Notes under the pieces: generated by a model | The model's database searches: none | Seen by the model: the letters and a program-made list of their open reading frames with translations, nothing else | What the model was told of the DNA's origin: nothing | Made by a program: the position numbers and the translations under genes | Assembly: GCA_007922305.1 (NCBI GenBank) | Contig: ML677334.1 | Span: forward strand, 14,642,318-14,706,317 | Origin: Dermatemys mawii | Lineage: Eukaryota > Chordata > Testudines > Dermatemydidae | Length of the DNA: 64,000 nt | Reading direction: 5' to 3' | In this document: positions 48,491 to 60,451 of the stretch, piece by piece | How the letters are laid out: each line of letters opens with the position of its first letter | Position numbering within the stretch: the first letter of the stretch is position 1

Positions 48491-49622
48491 AAGGATGAAC
48501 AAGATCATGATGATTAGAAATGTCACGAGTGCTATTAGTTTTCAACGATACCAGTAAAAATTTTATTATTAGATTTCTGAGATACTTTGAAGTCCCAAAG
48601 AAATACAATTTTATATCTTTAAATAAAACATACTCATTAAACTAACAGAAATGAATGCAAATATTGCAAAATGGTCATTGTAATATGTGTATGGTGTCAC
48701 TGTTTATCTCATTTTTATGGTAAAAGCACTACTTGAAAGCTTCACATAATATCTCATCTTAAAGTAGACATAATAGGCTTTCAAAGTGTATGTGTGCATG
48801 GTGTAAAAAGGATATATGAAATTCACCGAATCAGTGGTGTCTGCTCCTTGCCTATCAGAGGGAAAGGGTCAGGAAAGACCATAGAACATTAAGGAAAGAT
48901 CTGGTTCTCCAAAAATATAAGAAATTGCTTATGTCGTGTAATGATATGGAGGATATTGATCTAGATCAGCTTTGGTTTAATTTCAGATTAGATACATTGT
49001 ACAGATATTTCATTTGTAAGCTGATTGTTCCCCCCGTTGTCTGTTTGTTTCTTTTTAGTTAGATTATTTGAATCTTAAATTCTTCCTCTGGAGGTAAAGT
49101 CACTGTAATACATTCTCAAATAGAAAACAGACATCTGAAATCTAATGAGAGGTATAAAGGGAGAAAGGTAATATCTGCCTAGAAGCATTTAAGTGAAGCA
49201 TCATCCTGAGAAACATTATGTAGTCCCTTGTTATGGTCAGTAGAGGCACATGAAAAGCTGGTTGAACATGAGGAGCAGTAGGAAAACTTACAGGCATTTA
49301 TTTTGCTCTCCATTAATATAGTGTATACATCTGTGATCACTTATTTTGTCATGTTATGCTGTAAATTTTAACTGTGCTTATTTTTTTGAATTCTTTCCTT
49401 GATCTGATTGATTTACATCAGTCATTAGTGCGCTCTAAAGAGCTTCTATTTGTAGCAAGCACAGGCGGTGCCTGTCCCTGATTAACCAGGGAGCTCCCCT
49501 GATTTCAATGCAATGGACTCAGGTAGATGGTAGGGAAAGTGGGAGGTGTTGAAGAATCTTTGGTCAGAGTCTGTTTAACTAACCTTGATTTTAAAATGAA
49601 AAGAGTAATGTGGAAAAGGGCG
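48491..49622. other. Non-coding, nothing recognised
   Basis: AT-rich spacer, no gene or terminal repeat apart from the 13-bp inverted word at 48661-48673. Confidence 0.45.
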
Positions 49623-49656
49623 GTGTGTGTGTGTGTGCGCGCGCGCGCGTGCATGC
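49623..49656. repeat. GT/CG alternating tract
   Basis: A GT run passing into CG then GTGCATGC: over 30 bases of strictly alternating purine and pyrimidine. Such tracts can adopt Z-DNA; this one is also a likely polymorphic microsatellite. Confidence 0.95.
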
Positions 49657-51254
49657 ACGGTGGAGGAGGGGTAAAATGCTTGGGGAGGTTGAAAGGGGGT
49701 ATGAGAGAGAAATCAAGTCATAATCATTGGGAAGGGATTGCTTGAGATCAAGATGAAATGTTATAATTTATTGGTATCTGTATCTTCTGTCCAACCTGGA
49801 AATAATCAATGCCTGATATTATCGTTGTATCTATATCTGAAGCTCATAGGTTCTGGCAATTTGATGAGACTTTTCACACACTCAACAATTTTCTGCTGAG
49901 TGCATTTTTGACAAATATATTTTTAGATTATAATGTATAAATGCTGCCTGCCTTAACCTTCTGCCATTATTAGGATTATTATGCAATTTGTAATACTATA
50001 CTGATAGTCAATTTCACTTTAGTCAACATTACCCACAAATTATGATTGGATTTTCATCAACGGAGATTTAATGTAAAGATATTGCAGTCACCTTGTCTGA
50101 TATTATGTTCAATGACTGTTAAATGTGGAAAGAGCTGAAATGTTAGTCACATGTTGCTGTGGCTTTGTTTAAATCTATGATGTATTGCAAGGTTAGGCCA
50201 TATTAAAGACTGAGTGAGAGAGCACTTGCAGAAGACAATCTATGCACAGAGTATTTTTCCTTGGCTATTTCTTTTATGAACTCTGTAAATACTTAATCCT
50301 GAAGGAGAGAGGAGTAAGTAAAGTTTAAGTAAAGTAATTAGATTATTTCTATGTCCTGATTGTCTCTATAGAAGAGGTGGTGAGTATCATAATAGTCACT
50401 GTTAGATAAACATGAACCTTGAGTGTGTTAAATGACAGCTAGAAGTCTTCCATCTTCAAAAATGATTGTGGTGTAGCCTCATAAATTTAAAGGAAGATGG
50501 TCAGCATTATTTAGATTCTTGGTGTGTTGTGCCTTTGGCATATTGATGCATTGTATATGGTTCATAAGCATTTTATATTACTGTGATTACTGTGTCATTA
50601 GCAATATGGTGTTTGGAAGCATGAACACATAAGGCAAAATAAATCCCAATTAGAAATTGATTTGGATGAGTGGTCCTCAGTATGTGAAATATGTATATTC
50701 AATTAGTGTAGTTCATAAACATTTTTTTAAATAAATTACTCTATAGATGATATCTGAGTTAACATGCATCATATTTTTGATATTAGGGAAGTGATCTGTA
50801 AGAAGGGTTGCAGGGAAAGGGAAACATACTTACACATGTGGTGGTTGTGTCCAGGAATTAGATCATTTTGGGAGGAAATTGTTAAAAAGATTAATCTTAC
50901 ACCAAAATACTAGCTTCCTAGAGATCCCCTGACCCGCTTGCTTGCTTGCTTCTTCAGTAAAATCTCTACATTTAATACAGAATGACAATTTTTTTTGTTA
51001 GTGGGAAGACTTTGTATTGGCACATTATTGGAAAATGTAATTTCTCCCATGGAATTGTGGTATAGAAAAAATATGGATTGTTCTTTCCATGGAACATTTT
51101 CACATCAAGTATGTACACAAGAGGAGCACTAAAAAGTGGATATGTATTTAGGAACTTGGTCACTCTGTATTGCATTTTCACAACTCCCCAGCCAGCAAGC
51201 CAGAATCTTTGCCAAGTTCTTTGAATATTAATCTGATTCTTAAGACGCTTGCTG
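49657..51254. other. Non-coding, nothing recognised
   Basis: AT-rich, with a short CTTG run at 50937-50951. No gene was recognised. Confidence 0.45.
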
Positions 51255-51322
51255 TCTGGTCACCCTAGGATAGGGAATGCCGTTAGAATATCTGGTCACT
51301 CTAGGATAGGGAATGTCATTAG
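51255..51322. repeat. Two-unit tandem repeat, 36-bp period
   Basis: TCTGGTCACCCTAGGATAGG... at 51255-51290 is repeated at 51291-51322 with three or so substitutions. Confidence 0.9.
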
Positions 51323-51769
51323 CTTATTTATCAGAGAATGGAAAGTCTGAGCTAATGTCTGTTGGGGAGCTAGCCCAGAATTCATTTACTGGATGTTGGT
51401 GCAAAGGAAAGAGCATAATTAAATCACTCTAGGGGTGCCCAGAATTCATTTATTTAAGGTGAAGCCCTGAGTTCACCAATGGGACAGGTTGGATGTGGGG
51501 GAATATGGCAAGTTAATTTAAATTGGTGTGGTTTGGAGTGGGCATTTGACTCTATAAGAACCCCTGTGCTAGATGGCCAGGGGCTCACTGCTATGAAACA
51601 ATTAATCATAGCTGGCCTGACTAGCTGAATACACTTCACACACCCGAGGTTGTCATGATATTTATTTAAAAGTTGCCTGGTAATAGATCATTTATGAACT
51701 AATAAAACACTGGTCATTACTATTACTGTGAAATGTTTATGACAATGCTGTATGTGTAATTATGGATAC
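51323..51769. other. Non-coding, possibly part of the following repeat
   Basis: Includes ACACACCCGAGGTTGTCATGATATTTATTTAAAAGTTGCCTGG (51640 area), wording I associate with a turtle repeat. Borders not found. Confidence 0.35.
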
Positions 51770-52640
51770 TTTCTGATATGTTTTGGAGCCTATAAATAGA
51801 CAAGGGAGGCACAACAGCTTTTTTTCAAGACAAAGGAAAAAAAAGCAAACATCTCTTTGGCACAAGTACAAATCAAGGTAGGTGTGGACTTGGATAATGG
51901 GCTAATCATTTGCATTGGAGATTTCAGGAAGATAATTTCCACTATAAATCAAAGGAGACTGCAACATTAACCTAGAGTCAGGTATTCCTGACTTTTAAGT
52001 CAAAAATATCCTTTGGGGATATAAAGAACTACTGGAAGACTTTGGAGTATCTATCACCTGAGAAAATGAAGACTCCAGTGCTTTGTAGCTATGAAAAATG
52101 GTCCTCCTGCTAAAACAGGATGGACAATGCTGAGATTTCAATATGAGTAAGAAATTGTGATAGATTGCTGGAATTAAGTTTTGGACACTAGAAAATATGG
52201 CGGGTTTTTTGCTTGTAAACCTTCTCTATATTTCACTCTTGTTTGAAATCACTTAAATCTATGTTTTGTTAATAATTTAGTGTTACTACTTTGTATACAG
52301 TTACTACAGTGCTGTCTTGATGCAGAGTCTATAACTCCAGCTGAGTGAATAAGCTGTTGAGTGCACTGGCTCTGTGGAGGCAGAGGACTTGGTATTATCT
52401 CTGTCAAGTATCCAGTAAGATAGACTGGACAGTGCAGGTGGGACAGTCTGGGGGAGACTCAGAACCCCAAGAGTTGTTGAAGTCATCCTGTAAGGAGTAA
52501 CTGGGCTCGTGGAAGCTCAGGGTGAGGTCTTTATGCTATGGACATGCTGCTAGTGTCAGGGCTGTGAGTCAAAGCTGCACAACCTCATGGCACCCAGAGT
52601 TACAGGGCAGGTTGTGACAGAATCCTTTACTGGTCTGCAT
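51770..52640 (+). repeat. Possible LTR-like repeat with TATA box
   Basis: CCTATAAATAGAC at about 51790 is a strong TATA box. It is followed by a leader ending in CAAGGTAGGTGTGG (donor-like, about 51877), a T-rich TTTTGTTAATAAT stretch (52264) and a tail with GCTGTGAGTCAAAGCTGCAC and GGTTGTGACAGAA (52565-52622). I associate these with turtle LTR-like repeats, but no ends or duplication were found. Confidence 0.33.
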
Positions 52641-53809
52641 GAAACCCCCTGGATATCACAATTTTCATGAAGGTTCTTTTCAGCTAGGCTTAGTGCCTTG
52701 GCAAGTAGGTGCCGAGGAAAAGTTTAAAGCCCTAAAACTATTTGGAACTGTTCAATCAGTGTGCAAGCTGTATAACATTTACTACATATAATGCTTCACA
52801 GTCTATTACATATGACATTTATTGGTAGAACAGTTAGAAAAAAAAATATTGCTTAGAGGATACATGTTCAAAAACTTCTAATTAATGGTTTTACCATATA
52901 TGATAGAGAATGTTAAAAAGGATTTTTATTTGTAATACTATTGACTCGCATCTGTTCATACTTGAAGGTCTGGCAATTCACGCCTCTGGTAGTAACTGCC
53001 TGTTTTGTGTAAATGCAGTGCGTGTTCTTCTGCATCTTATTCAAACACATACAGTAATAAAACCCAGTGGCAGTCCCACCTTGAAAGTTAGCAATGCTTT
53101 TCCCCCCATGGAGTGTCAGTTCACAAACCATGTTCTAGCTTTTTATTAGCTGCATGTTCCTGTGGATTGACTGAGGATCTATTCAGTATAACATCTGTAG
53201 TCAGAGCTAAATTGTTTCCTCTATTACTTCAATACTTCTCAAAAAATAATTGCCCTTAGAAGTGTGTACAGCTGTAAGTAGACAGAAGGGCTTTTGAGGA
53301 AGTGGTTTTCAAACCTCCACAATTATTTGGTTTGAGATTTGAGAGAAGACTTATTTGGCATTGTTTTGCTTTTTTAATTTTGTTCAAACCATTTCAGCCA
53401 CCCCACTTTGTGATCCACATGGAATTGGACATTTACCTACATGGAATAATTAGTTTCTATGATGAGAGAAAACAATCTTTAAAAATATCTTCCAATACAC
53501 AGATTTGATTCCACTGCATAAAAAGTTACCTAAATACAAGTACTGTACATGGACACATATTTAAGATAAACGTAGCTAATTTTCAGAGCAGTACAGGGTA
53601 TGGAGTCCCATATCTCCAATCAGTTTCAATGGAAGGTACGTGGTTCTACCCCCTCTACCACTTTGAAAATATTAAGCAATGCTGATCAAAGTGTCTAATC
53701 ATGGAAACACTGTTGTGCATGGTATTTATTCACATGGTAATTGCTAACGGGGTAATTGTTCATCTCTACTCAGAACTAGTGAGTATGGTATTCAATTTGT
53801 GCACCACTC
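52641..53809. other. Non-coding, nothing recognised
   Basis: AT-rich spacer. Open frames at 52910-53149 and 53302-53508 have no recognisable similarity. Confidence 0.45.
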
Positions 53810-54245
53810 TTTCAGAAAGATATGAACAAATTGGAGAGGGTTCAGAGGAGAGCAACAAAAACAATAGGTTTTAGTAAACATGATACATGAGGAAAGAGTA
53901 GTCTAGAGAAGACTGGTGGCAGGGATATGAAAATAGTCTCCAAATATTTGAAAGATTGTTATGAAGAGGAGAATGATCCGTTGTTTTCCTTGTTCACTGA
54001 GAGTAGGGCAGGAAGCCATAGGCTTAGTTTGCTGCAGGAGAGACCTAGGCTGTATATTAGGAAAAAGTTTGACTATAAGGATAGTTAAGCACTGGAATAG
54101 ATTGCCAAGGGAGGTTGTTGGATCCCCATTATTAGAGGTTTTAAATAATAGGTTAGCCAAAAACCTGTCAGGGATGCTCTAGTTACAGATGGTGGGCTAG
54201 ATGATCTCTCAAGATCCCTTCCAGCTGTATAATTTCATTATGCTA
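53810..54245 (+). mobile_element. CR1 LINE, ORF2 C-terminus and 3' tail
   Basis: The plus strand encodes the C-terminal end of CR1 ORF2: TIRIVKHWNRLPREVVGSPL, then LEVLNNRLAKNLSGML (54075-54182). It is preceded by GAGGAAAGAGTAGTCTAGAGAAG and AATATTTGAAAGATTGTTATGAAGAGGAG and followed by the diagnostic tail GGGCTAGATGATCTCTCAAGATCCCTTCCAGCTGTATAA ending in ATTTCATTATGCTATA, a decayed form of the CR1 ATTCTATG terminal repeats. 5'-truncated, with frame breaks upstream of about 54040. Confidence 0.92.
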
Positions 54246-54250
54246 TAGCT

Positions 54251-54415
54251 CAGGGATTAGCAACCTTGGCATGCGGGACCGCAGGGTAAGAACCCTTAGA
54301 GGGCCCCGCCGGTTTGTTTACATGCCGGTTCGCCATCGGCGGTTCCCACTGACCCCGGTTTCCCATCCCGATCCAATGGGAGCTGTGGGAAGCGGTGGCC
54401 AGCACCTGATGTCAC
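54251..54415 (+). mobile_element. hAT element end, third type
   Basis: Starts CAGGGATTAGCAACCTTGGC, close to the CAGGGGTCGGCAACC ends, then GCGGGACCGCAGGGTAAGAACCC and GGCCGG/CCGGTT-rich sequence ending near GGTGGCCAGCACC. It sits directly after the CR1 tail. The far terminal repeat was not found, so it is a truncated copy. Confidence 0.7.
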
Positions 54416-56324
54416 CAAGCCTCAAAGTTTTCATGTATGTTTTTCTTTTATTTATTTTTAACCCACTTTTAGTTTCCTAGTGTGTCTTTATCATTCTTCC
54501 CACTCTTGACCTCAAGGGTTTCTAATGCTCTTGTAAGATTTCAGGTTGATACTAGGCATGTAATTTGTAGCTAGATACCTATCCTTTAGGTTTCCAGTTA
54601 GATTCACAAAACAGCCTTTAAGATTTCAGAGCTGCTTCTTCATAATGGGATTTTTTTTTTTTACTCAATAGTAAAAATAAATGTTTGAATATTTCAGCCT
54701 TCAGTGGTCAGTAGCCATGACTTTAAACATTTTTAACCATAAAGAGGAGCATAAAACATATTGCTGTATGCAAAGACAATATTTTGTACTCTTTTCCCTA
54801 CTGGAAAGGGCATGAATTTGTGATTGTGTATCAAAAATGTCAAGTGCATACAAAAGCTGCCAAACGGGAAGTAGAACATGAGTACTTGTAATTGTGGAGA
54901 AAAGATTAATTATAAGTAAGATAGTTATAATGTGGTTCATTCATAAAACGTTCAAACTAACAGAAGTTCTGCTCAATGGAACATAAGCCAATGTTAGCAT
55001 AATCATAAAGGCAACAGCAATCAACAAAATACTCTCCAATTTTCCATTCTGCTCCTTAAATGTACTTCCCAGGAGCTCAGTTATCTCTCCTGAGTAGATT
55101 AATAGTACCATGCTGAGAGTGAATTTATTTTCATGGATTTAGAAGCTCCAGTTACCTCCTTTTGACAGTAAATATAGATGAGTCTCATCCAACTTACTAA
55201 CTGAATTCAAGCCTGGTTTTTTATGTCACTAATGATATTACTGTTTCAAGATGAAAGCCAAATTGATCTTTTGGTATTAACCAAAAGAGTGCATATCTAA
55301 GCTACTTAGTGAGAAAGATATTTAAATTTTAAAAAACATTAAAACATCTTACTTCAAAGACTTCAATACAGTATATGTAAATGCAGTTTCTGTAAGGCTT
55401 CATCTGAAACTAACAGGTCTCTAACTGCAAAAATTACATTCAAATAACATCACAGTCTGAGTTAAATATACAAATGCAAAGACATTCAGAATGTAGCCCA
55501 AGAAATCTTATCTTTGATAGAAATATGATGAACTAGTAATCATTATATCACCAAAAAATTCAATGGTGTTAAATCAATAGTAAATTTGTTCTTTGTTTTA
55601 TTTTGTTTTCTTTTATAAATTTAAGTTGGGGTGGTGGCCGCAAGTTTGCCTTTAATTCAGAAAGATTACAACTACAACTGGTTTTCATGGAGAAGTAATC
55701 TGATTCATCACGACTTTTGGCCAGTTTGACGGGGGGGTGGGGGATGACTCACAATTCAGTTTTGCTCATTCTCTGGAGAAAATGCAACTTGCACATCACA
55801 ATAAAGGATTTTAAGGAAGGCACAGGAAAAGGGAATGGAAAGTCATCAGATTTTGTTGACATTTGCTTTTATAATTTGAATCTTATGCATATGACCTGAG
55901 AACACATTTGAGTAAGGAGAAATCCGTAGCGAAATGACACTCCACACACCCCCCAAAAAAAATCAAAAATAAAATTGTGTAATTGACATGTTTACTGCCA
56001 TCTGATTGATCACTCTGTCCGTTATTCCCCTTTCTCCATCCTGTGTCTATCGGTCTATTTTCACTGAAAGATCTTCAGGGCAAGGAAGACCTCTGCTACT
56101 CTGTTTGTACCAGGTTAGCCTCCAGCCCCTTCCCCTGCTGTCCCTGGTTCCCTGGAATATAAAGCCCCTTCAATATTCTGTGTACTGAATGGGCAGGAAC
56201 TTTCTATTCCTTCCATCTTTTTGATCTTGCTGCAGTGATAGGTATTCAACATAATTTTAGCCCAGAGACAAAAGGAAGGAAAAATGTCAATTTTTTTTTT
56301 CCCCAAAAAAGATCTGTAGTGCCT
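54416..56324. other. Non-coding, nothing recognised
   Basis: AT-rich. A GGGGGGGTGGGGG run lies at 55731-55743. No gene was recognised. Confidence 0.45.
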
Positions 56325-56392
56325 GGCTGAAATCCCGCCCCCATTGAAGTCTGTGGGAGTTTTGCCATTGACTTCAGAGGAACCAGAATATT
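56325..56392. repeat. Inverted CCATTGAAGTC motif block
   Basis: GGCTGAAATCCCGCCCCCAT then TGAAGTCTGTGGGAGTTTTG and CCATTGACTTCAGAGG: the same mirrored arrangement as at 24008-24070 in the opposite order of flanks. Confidence 0.7.
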
Positions 56393-58247
56393 ACATCCTA
56401 TCTAGATATAAGTCCAAACTCTCAGCTGTTTTACGTTCAGGGGTGTTTGGAGCTGAAGTTTTGGTACAAGCCCTTTTTTACAAATATACGTTATAACAAT
56501 AACATACACATTGCATTGCTTTATAAGCAGTTGAAATCAATGGTTCTGCACCTGATAATGCTAGTAGGAACATATAGCACTTATTTAGTTTGAATACATT
56601 CAAATGATTGATGTGAACTTTGTGACTCAGTGTATTGCTAGAGGTCTGGCAAAAACATAACTGTAATTTCTGTGCTACTGAATAACTCAGTGCAGAATCA
56701 TCTTCACAGCTCACTTCAGCAGACTAATAGACTATAAGTAACAGAGTTCAGTCAAACCTAATGAAATAAGAAAAAAATCACAAAAGAAAAAAAATTGGTT
56801 GCACAGGTTCTTCTGGTTCATCAACCAAGTTGGAATTAAAGAAAATTGCTAGCAACTGTGGCACCGCTTGCCATTCTTATTATTGTCACTGGGGAACCAG
56901 AACACTTCCTGGGAAAAACAGAGTAGTGTGAATGAATGTCTGGCCAGTGACCTAAAAAAATCATTCATAGTACTGAACAGTACCAGGGGCCAGCGTATAA
57001 TTTGTCATTTTCACCAAATACAGGTTTTATAGCAAACAGTACCTTCAGTTCTCTCAGGTATATGTTCAGTAGTACTCATCCATTTCCAGCCCAAATTACC
57101 TGCCATCCAGCAGTAGAGAAGGAGAGATAATTTGCTAATAATTCTGACCTTGACGGTGAGGTTCTGAGATGGAATAGTGGCTGATTTAGTCTCAAGCAAT
57201 ATGTTGTGTGAAAATATTTTCACTGCAATTAATGCCCGTAAACTTGGAAAACTTTCTTAGCTGAAACAATTTGGAGTGACTCCTGTTCCTGCCTGGTAAG
57301 TTTGAAGATACTACCTGAACCACCCCTATGCTAAATGAGCATAGTTTAAATTGACTAACTGATGACCCATCATCAGAACATATCACAAACTTAATAATGA
57401 CCATTGTCTTTAAGGCCTGTATTTCCAAAATAAATCTCGGCAGTGCATCAACAATTTTTGTTTAATTTTCTCCATTCACACATTTGGCATCTACCCCATT
57501 TGCTTATGCAAATTAAGTTTGTGCATGTCCATGAGGTGTTTTTTGCATGTGAAAAAAATAACAAGTGTTTATATGAAATCTGAGATGTAAAAACTTACAG
57601 TGACGGGTTCTGGGTTTAGGCCTCTTCACATTTAGCTCTTAGGACTTAGTGATCCTAGTCATCAAAAGTCCATAGTACAGTAAAAGAATGGTGTGGTAGG
57701 GTAAAGTTATTTTTTTTGTTTGTTTGTTTTGTAAACTACGTACTACTTTCCTTTGATTGCTGATCCAGTTTATGTTCCTGTTTTGTTTTGTTTTTTCATT
57801 AATTCTGTAGTATTAATGCTGATGAGATATTGGTAGGTGCAACTAAAAGCAGTAGTAAGCATAAGTTCCATTTCTTCACCTCTTGTGTTATAGCATAGCT
57901 TAATTTTCATTTATCTGTAAACCAGGAAATTCTTACAAATCAAAGTTCTCTATCACACCTCAATTTTCTGCAAAAAAATAATAATTATAGGGTATTGCGT
58001 GTTCATTGTTTTAAAAATATAGTACATTTCCCATTCCTGCTTTTGTTTATTCTATTCTTGTTGAGAAAGCTGCGATCTTTTTTATCTGATACAACCATCA
58101 CCAGTTATTCATGCGTCTGTCACCTCCAGATTGATTTGTTGCAATGTCCTTACAAGAGGCTAAATCTAAGACCACTTGTAAACTGCAGTTGTACAGAATA
58201 TTACTGCCCATGTAGTTACACCCTGATTCTGCAATCATTAGGCAGAT
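56393..58247. other. Non-coding, nothing recognised
   Basis: AT-rich with GTTT and TTTTG runs (57715-57735, 57780-57795). No gene was recognised. Confidence 0.45.
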
Positions 58248-58918
58248 TACAGTAATTCCTCACTTAACATCCTCTCTCTTAACATTGTTTTGATCTTACA
58301 TCCCTGCTCAATTACAAAACATGGTCCATTTAAGTTGTGCAATACTTCACTATAATGTTGTTTGGCTGCCTGCTTTATCCACAGCTGGTAGCCTCCCTGC
58401 GCCCCCACGCCCAGCGCCTCCTGCCCAGTGGCAGGCCCCACAGATCAACGCCTTCCACCTCCTCCTGAACACCGCAAAATAGCTGATTGCTGCGGGTAGG
58501 AGGGAGGGGGGAAGAGCGAGGACATGGCACATCTCCTCCCTCCCTCTTGTCCAGCAATCAGCTGGCTTGCTGCTGGCAGGAGGCAGGGGAGCAAGGGGGA
58601 GCCAGTGTACCATGTCCTTGCTCCTACCCCTGCCTCCTGAACACTGCAAACAAGCTGACTGCCACGGGTAGGAGGCAGAGGAGGGAGAAGGAGTGAGGAT
58701 GCAGCGTACAAAGTAAAGAGGGGAAGATGCGGGGGGAGGAGAGGCGGGTTATTGGTGGGGGCTTGGGTGAAGGGGTGGAGTAAGTGGACTGAGGATTGAG
58801 TCACCCTGCCCCTGAATTCATTCATTCTTATGGGGAAATTGGATTTGCTTAACATCTTTTCACTTAACGTTGCATTTTTCAGGAACTTAACTACAATGTT
58901 AAGTGAGGAGTTACTGTA
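58248..58918. mobile_element. Tigger-type element, complete, with TA duplication
   Basis: The element 58250-58916 (667 bp) starts CAGTAATTCCTCACTTAAC and ends GTTAAGTGAGGAGTTACTG, a 19-bp inverted repeat with one mismatch, flanked by TA on both sides. The subterminal words CTTAACAT...CATTTTTCAGG are typical of Tigger ends. The core 58380-58800 is GC-rich and contains three imperfect units of about 85 bp around CCTCCTGAACAC(C/T)GCAAA. It has no transposase, so it is non-autonomous. Open frames of up to 136 codons inside are composition shadows. Confidence 0.93.
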
Positions 58919-59860
58919 GCATTTATTCCCATGAGTGCTGGGTCACTGGATCTCCTCCCATGAGTAAGTGCTACTCAGTGTGAGTAAGAATTGCAGAATT
59001 TAATCCTTAGTGGAGTTTCATATGAAACATTCTGGGCTCAGTATTCTGCTCTGATTTGTAACTTACTATGGGGTTTAAATACACTGTGATGCTTGAACAA
59101 ACACTCCCCAGTTACAAATCTCTGGAGAATGGAGGCTGGCATTCTCAGCTATTGAACTCTACCAGGGCCATCTATTTACTTAGTCTCTCCTTAAGGAGGT
59201 TATTTTGAGGGTGGGGTTGAGGTGTTTTGTTGATGGCTTATATTGAATCCCTTAAACTGATCGTCATATTTGTTGCAAACCAGGTATGTGTTTCGAGTGT
59301 CTACCTTGAGACTGAGACTTGCATATTATAAAATATATGACCATTTCCTAAAAATGTATACCATGAAATAATTAACTAAACTGCACTTGTCCAAATAAAT
59401 GAAGAGTATGTCTTGTTGATGCAGTTTTCTTAATGTTTGTTGCTCACTCATTCATAAAATATGATCAGCTTGATGAATTTTCCACTAATTACTGTAAGCA
59501 GATCTATCTGTCCATCCACCATCATTATTATTTGTTTACAATAATATCCATGGTTTACTGGGTCATTAACTTGCACTGTGCCCATTATAGGCTGAACTAT
59601 TGATTGTATAATAATAAATTAATCACTTCAGACTTCCCAATTAACACTCTGAGGTTTAGTAGGTTTTTGCTTCAAGATCAGCTCCAGTATTATTAAAATG
59701 ATTGATCAGTTGGGAACCCTGACCTACATTGTTGAAACACTCACACTTAGGAAGATTTTTTCTGTATTTGTAATAGTTTTATTAACACATTAGGAAAGTT
59801 GTGAACATGCCAACCCAGCAAAGTAGCTAGAGATAACACAGACTGAGCATCCATTTAAGG
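58919..59860. other. Non-coding with an old repeat phrase
   Basis: At about 58930-59010 words such as GAGTAAGTGCTACTCAGTGTGAGTAAG belong to an old sauropsid repeat phrase. No gene was recognised. Confidence 0.45.
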
Positions 59861-60046
59861 GTGAGGGATAGCTCAGTGGTTTGAGCATTGGCTTGTTTAA
59901 ACCCAGGCTTGTGAGTTCAATCCTTGAGGGGGCCATTTAAGAGCAAAAAAATTGTCAGGGGACAGTACTTGGTACTGCTAGTGTAGGTAGGGGACTGGAT
60001 TTGATTACCTTCAAGGTCTTTCTAGCTCTATGAGATAGGTATATAT
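59861..60046 (+). mobile_element. Tortoise PolIII/Cry I SINE
   Basis: A tRNA-derived head (GAGGGATAGCTCAGTGGTTT carries an A box; GTGAGTTCAATCC at about 59909 is the B box) is followed by GAGGGGGCCATTTAAGAGC, then CAGTACTTGGTACTGCTAGTGTAGGTAGGGGACTGG and a LINE-type tail CTTCAAGGTCTTTCTAGCTC ending TGAGATAGGTATATAT. This is the Cry I SINE known from hidden-necked turtles. The tail resembles the CR1 tail at 54190-54230. It is transcribed by RNA polymerase III when active and mobilised by a partner LINE. Divergence suggests an old copy. Confidence 0.92.
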
Positions 60047-60451
60047 CCATACACTCTTACCACCCATTACAGAACAACTGAGGCATTATTCATTATCTTC
60101 CTTGTCACCATCAGCAATGGTCATCATTCTGGCATCTCCCCAGGGATGTAAGCCAGGATACAGAGAATGGATTTCAGTGTAACGTTACACAATACCTACT
60201 GTGTATTCAGTATATGTTTTATCCCCTTGCCCTTATTTGTCGTTCCTCACCCTACTAATGGTTGCTAGTAGTTATTTGTAGTTCTCCACCCATACTTTGC
60301 TAGGCCTCTTCCTTCAAGCATGTACTTCAATTAGTTACGATGGTATTCTTGTGCTTGGACATCTGCTGATATTCCTACCTTAACAATATCTAAAGCTGAT
60401 TACCTGTCAGCAGTTTAGTAATTACAGCATTCTATCTTGTAATATCTTATG
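60047..60451. other. Non-coding, nothing recognised
   Basis: A short spacer between the SINE and a hAT element. Confidence 0.45.

Noticed and set aside
58445..58855. 136-codon and other frames on both strands
   Set aside because: Inside the GC-rich core of a Tigger element with tandem units; composition effect.
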